In this document: in pieces, positions 4,302 to 7,039 of the stretch
Numbering within the stretch: the first letter of the stretch is position 1
How the letters are laid out: every line of letters begins with the position of its first letter
Assembly: GCA_937875715.1 (NCBI GenBank)
Contig: CALEHZ010000386.1
Location: 1 to 7,039, forward strand
Reading direction: 5' to 3'
Source of the DNA: an uncultured Campylobacter sp.
GTDB lineage: Bacteria > Campylobacterota > Campylobacteria > Campylobacterales > Campylobacteraceae
Length of the DNA: 7,039 bases
Translations under genes and position numbers: made by a program
Notes under the pieces: generated by a model
Databases searched by the model: none
Seen by the model: only the letters and a program-made list of their open reading frames with translations
What the model was told of the DNA's origin: nothing

Positions 4302-5369
4302 TTAAAGTCCGGCTTTTTCTATAGCTTGGGCTTGGGCAGCAGCGATTAGCGGGTCGATTATTTCATCAAAAAGCCCACCAGCCATAATAGCATCAAGCCT
4401 ATAAAGTGTAAGATTTATGCGGTGGTCGCTAATGCGATTTTGTGGGTAATTATAAGTGCGAATGCGCCCTGAGCGGTCGCCTGTGCCTACTTGCTCGGCT
4501 CGTTCGGCTCTCTCTTTTGCCATGCGCTCGTTTTCTTGCATTTCAAAAAGCCTAGCTTTTAGCACTTTGATTGCGGCGTCTTTATTTTTGTGTTGAGATT
4601 TGCCATCTTGATTTACTACTACAAGCCCTGTTGGCAGGTGAGTTACACGCACGGCTGAATCAGTGGTATTTACGCTCTGTCCGCCATGACCTGAGCTTCG
4701 CATAACATCGATTTTAAGGTCACTTTCTTTAATCTCAATTTCGCTATCTTCCACCTCTGGCATGATAGCTACGGTGATTGCGCTAGTATGAACTCGCCCT
4801 TGACTCTCAGTCTCAGGCACACGCTGAACTCTATGCGTGCCGCCTTCAAACTTCAGCCTTGAATAAGCACCAGTGCCTTTTACAAGCAAAATTAGCTCTT
4901 TATATCCACCTACGCTACCTTCGCTAGCACTGATTATCTCATATTTGTAGCCTTTTTGCTCAGCAAAGCGCATATATGCAGTCGCAAGGTCGCCTACAAA
5001 AAGTGCCGCCTCGTCTCCGCCTGTTCCAGCACGAAGCTCTAAAAAGATGTTTCTATCGTCATTTGGATCTTTTGGGATAAGTAGAATTTTGATTTCTTCT
5101 TCAAGCTTTTCAACTTCGTTTTCACAAGCTTTAAGCTCATCTTTGGCTAGTTCGCCAAGTTCTGGATCACTTAGAAGTGCTTTATTTTCGGTGATTTGCT
5201 CTAAAAGTTCGTGGTACTTAGTAGCTGCTTCTTTGATAGGCTCTAAGCTTCTTTGCTCTTTAGCAAGTGCGCTCATGCGCTCTATATCATTAGCAATATT
5301 TGGATCGCTTAAAAGTGCGCTAATCTCATCATAGCGCACTATAAAAGGTTTTAGCTTATCAGCTAGCAC
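4302..5369 (-). CDS. prfA: Peptide chain release factor 1 (RF1, 355 aa)
   Basis: RF1 reads UAA and UAG in the ribosomal A site and triggers peptide release. The sequence shows the conserved block [21 protein letters not shown] (176-196), with PET (185-187) at the PxT stop-codon recognition position that marks RF1 as opposed to RF2. It also has GHGGQ with the catalytic GGQ at 229-231 and the following [10 protein letters not shown]. The length is normal for the family, and the whole closely resembles Campylobacter RF1 as I recall it. The start is GTG at 5367-5369, 4 bases after the rpsT stop. No ribosome binding site is visible, so initiation probably depends on ribosomes finishing rpsT. Release-factor methylation by PrmC is expected at Gln231 from family knowledge. 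Very secure identification. Confidence 0.98.
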   Translation of the reverse strand: MLADKLKPFIVRYDEISALLSDPNIANDIERMSALAKEQRSLEPIKEAATKYHELLEQITENKALLSDPELGELAKDELKACENEVEKLEEEIKILLIPKDPNDDRNIFLELRAGTGGDEAALFVGDLATAYMRFAEQKGYKYEIISASEGSVGGYKELILLVKGTGAYSRLKFEGGTHRVQRVPETESQGRVHTSAITVAIMPEVEDSEIEIKESDLKIDVMRSSGHGGQSVNTTDSAVRVTHLPTGLVVVNQDGKSQHKNKDAAIKVLKARLFEMQENERMAKERAERAEQVGTGDRSGRIRTYNYPQNRISDHRINLTLYRLDAIMAGGLFDEIIDPLIAAAQAQAIEKAGL

Positions 5370-5373
5370 GGGA

Positions 5374-5637
5374 TTAATTTAGTGAATTTACTAGTTTTGC
5401 TAGGCGTGAAACGCGTCTGCTTGCTGTTTCTTTTTTCAAAAATCCACGACTTACAAAAGCGTGAATGTTTTTATTTGCTACTTTTAAAGCTTCGTTAGCA
5501 GCGTTTTTATCGCCATTTGCTGCTGCTTCTCTAACAGCTTTTGTGATATTTTTTAGTCTTGTGCGATAAAAGCGATTTGCTTCTGTGCGTTTTATTGTTT
5601 GTCTAGCGCGTTTTGCAGCTGATTTATGATTTGCCAT
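5374..5637 (-). CDS. rpsT: 30S ribosomal protein S20 (87 aa)
   Basis: S20 binds 16S rRNA early in assembly of the small subunit. The sequence begins [17 protein letters not shown], the hallmark S20 N-terminus, and is Lys/Arg/Ala-rich and all-helical in character, with the usual length of 87 residues. The start ATG is preceded by AAAAAGG (weak ribosome binding site, about 5642-5648), and a good -10 box lies at 5671-5676. It is the first gene of a two-gene unit with prfA. In enterobacteria S20 represses its own translation; whether that holds here is not shown by the sequence. Very secure. Confidence 0.98.
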   Translation of the reverse strand: MANHKSAAKRARQTIKRTEANRFYRTRLKNITKAVREAAANGDKNAANEALKVANKNIHAFVSRGFLKKETASRRVSRLAKLVNSLN

Positions 5638-5670
5638 TTTTTAGCCTTTTTGAAAAATTTTAAAGCGTGG

Positions 5671-5676
5671 ATTATA
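5671..5676 (-). promoter_or_regulatory. -10 box of the rpsT-prfA promoter
   Basis: On the minus strand the sequence is CAGCTATAATCC, with a consensus TATAAT at 5671-5676, giving a start near 5664 and a leader of about 27 bases. Its upstream part overlaps the 3' end of nhaA (stop at 5689), with A/T runs in place of a -35. Confidence 0.7.
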
Positions 5677-5688
5677 GCTGAAAATTTT

Positions 5689-6870
5689 TTAATTTTGGCT
5701 TAATTCTGGCTTTTTTATTTTATCATACAAATATAAATACAAAAAGCCAAAAATTCCGCTAACTAAGCTTGCTACAAGTATTGCTAGCTTGTCAGTATCA
5801 AAATACTGATTGCTTCCGCCATAAGCCAAAGCGTCCACAAAAAGCGACATAGTAAAGCCAATTCCACCCAAAATACAAACGCCGTATAATTGCGCCCAAG
5901 TAGCGCCAGTTGGTAGATTGCCAAGTCTTAAAATCTTTATAAAAATAAAGGTAAAAATAAAAATTCCAAGCTGTTTTCCTAAAAATAAACCAAAGAAAAT
6001 TCCACTGCTTACGCTATTTACCAGCTGATTTGGACTAATTCCGCCAAGCCCAACTCCAGCATTTACAAAGGCAAAAATTGGCAAGATGAAATAGTTTGTA
6101 ACTCCGCTTAAATCGTTATAAAGCTCATCTAACATTCTTCTGCCGTTTTTGTCAATCGTAGGAATACAAAATGCAGCGAGAACTCCAGCGATCGTAGCAT
6201 GCACACCGCTATTTAGCACACTTAGCCACAGCAAAAATGTCAAAAATATGTATATTGCTTTGTTTGCCACACGTGCTTTGTTTAGCAAAAATAGTATAAA
6301 TAAGAAAAATGCCGCCGAGCCAAACGAAATAAGCGAAAGATGATCTGTATAAAATAGCGCAATAATCACTATCGCACAAAGGTCATCAACCACAGCCAAT
6401 GTAAGCAAAAATATTTTTAGCCCACTTGGCACCTTTTTGCCCAAAATCGCTAAAATGCCCACAGCAAAAGCAATATCAGTAGCAGTCGGTATTGCCCAGC
6501 CGCGAATAGCAAAGTCGTCGCCGTGATTGAAAATCCAAAAAATAATGGCCGGCGTAACAACGCCACCAAGTGCGCCAATTGTTGGCAAGGCGATTTGAGA
6601 CGGCTTGCTTAGCTCACCTTCTCGCACCTCTTTTTTAAGTTCCAAGCCCACGACAAAAAAGAAAATGACCATAAGTCCGTCATTTATCCATAAAAGCAAA
6701 GGCTTTGAAAACTGAAATTCTCTAAAGCCCACCATTAAATGCGAATCTAATATTTCATTGTAAAATTGAGATAAAATTCCGTTTTGAAAAATCAGGGCTA
6801 AAATAGTAGCGATAAGCAAGATTATTCCGCCGCTTGCTTCGTGTTTGAGAAGTTTTGCAATAGCTTTCAT
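5689..6870 (-). CDS. nhaA: Na+/H+ antiporter NhaA (393 aa)
   Basis: Inner-membrane antiporter that exports Na+ (or Li+) in exchange for protons, for pH and salt homeostasis. The sequence has the expected alternation of about twelve hydrophobic segments. Key motifs are FFFVVGLELKKE (70-81), IPTATDIAFAVGIL (127-140, with D132), and LAVVDDLCAIVI (158-169), where D162-D163 correspond to the transport aspartates D163-D164 of E. coli NhaA. FLGKQLGI (296-303) has K299 at the position of E. coli K300, and GGIGFTMSLF (335-344) is also present. The length is normal and intact. AAGG (6877-6880) precedes the ATG and a TATAAT box lies at 6907-6912. It is separated from rpsT by 51 bases containing the rpsT promoter, so the genes are neighbours and probably not one regulated unit. 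Confidence 0.97.
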   Translation of the reverse strand: MKAIAKLLKHEASGGIILLIATILALIFQNGILSQFYNEILDSHLMVGFREFQFSKPLLLWINDGLMVIFFFVVGLELKKEVREGELSKPSQIALPTIGALGGVVTPAIIFWIFNHGDDFAIRGWAIPTATDIAFAVGILAILGKKVPSGLKIFLLTLAVVDDLCAIVIIALFYTDHLSLISFGSAAFFLFILFLLNKARVANKAIYIFLTFLLWLSVLNSGVHATIAGVLAAFCIPTIDKNGRRMLDELYNDLSGVTNYFILPIFAFVNAGVGLGGISPNQLVNSVSSGIFFGLFLGKQLGIFIFTFIFIKILRLGNLPTGATWAQLYGVCILGGIGFTMSLFVDALAYGGSNQYFDTDKLAILVASLVSGIFGFLYLYLYDKIKKPELSQN

Positions 6871-6906
6871 AAATTACCTTAAAAAATTCTAAATATAAAA
6901 TGCGAA

Positions 6907-6912
6907 ATTATA
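6907..6912 (-). promoter_or_regulatory. -10 box of the nhaA promoter
   Basis: On the minus strand the sequence is ACGCTATAATTT, with a consensus TATAAT at 6907-6912. Transcription would start near 6900, giving a leader of about 30 bases that includes AAGG at 6877-6880. It shares GCTATAAT with the rpsT promoter. Confidence 0.7.
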
Positions 6913-6969
6913 GCGTTTTTTTGCTAAAAATACTTTTGAATTTTTATAAAATTTTATTGAATTTTTTTA

Positions 6970-6985
6970 GAATTTTATAAAATTC
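6970..6985. repeat. In-facing palindrome GAATTTTATAAAATTC
   Basis: Exact copy of the 16-bp core upstream of nhaA, about 58 bases beyond the nhaA -10 box. A degenerate further copy (GAATTTTATAAAAT, then AT) lies at 7024-7037, at the window edge. Confidence 0.85.
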
Positions 6986-6997
6986 ACAAAATTCCAA

Positions 6998-7017
6998 AAA
7001 ATTCAAAGCTGAATTTT
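6998..7017. repeat. Out-facing short hairpin AAAATTCA-AAGC-TGAATTTT
   Basis: An 8-bp perfect stem with a 4-nt loop, matching the core of the longer hairpins at 81-118, 3878-3915 and 4178-4217 but without paired outer arms. Confidence 0.65.
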
Positions 7018-7039
7018 ATAAGTGAATTTTATAAAATAT

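Noticed and set aside
5047..5334. Open frame of 95 codons on the plus strand, Ser-rich
   Set aside because: Entirely within prfA on the other strand; low-complexity Ser/Leu from the complement of Glu/Lys codons.
6149..6343. Open frame of 64 codons on the plus strand
   Set aside because: Entirely within nhaA, which is intact and well conserved.

Overview
The window looks like chromosomal DNA of a Campylobacterota species, most likely a Campylobacter. The reasons are AT-rich DNA, the close resemblance of the encoded RF1 to what I recall of Campylobacter RF1, the rpsT-prfA gene pair, and TATAAT-type -10 boxes with little recognisable -35. I cannot name the species.

Layout. Positions 1-491 hold no gene but are dense in short palindromes built on AAAATTCA/TGAATTTT. 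Positions 492-3408 are a tight five-gene operon on the minus strand, with gaps of 8 to 21 bases. In transcription order it encodes a DUF2628-type membrane protein, a TM2-domain protein, a small lipoprotein, and two unrecognised single-pass membrane proteins. These last two share an almost identical N-terminal anchor (86 bp identical in DNA) but have different main bodies. A small helix-turn-helix protein (3532-3726) is transcribed divergently. The 123-base gap between it and the operon carries a direct repeat at 31-bp spacing, a likely operator. Positions 3727-4301 are again gene-free and palindrome-rich. Positions 4302-6870 are conserved core genes on the minus strand: nhaA (Na+/H+ antiporter), then rpsT (ribosomal protein S20), then prfA (release factor 1). 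Palindromes resume after 6960.

How it may work together. The core part is ordinary: nhaA and rpsT each have a visible -10 box, and prfA follows rpsT after 4 bases with no clear ribosome binding site, which suggests translational coupling. The five-gene operon plus HTH gene looks like an accessory envelope module. Every one of its five products has a membrane segment or lipoprotein signal, and the genes have strong AGGAG/AAGGA ribosome binding sites. I do not recognise the system as a whole, and its function is unknown.

Most worth a second look: the constant-anchor/variable-body gene pair, the candidate operator repeat, the convergence of all five operon proteins on a C-terminal tyrosine (a TATTA at every gene end), and the family of intergenic palindromes whose outer arms differ between copies yet stay perfectly paired.
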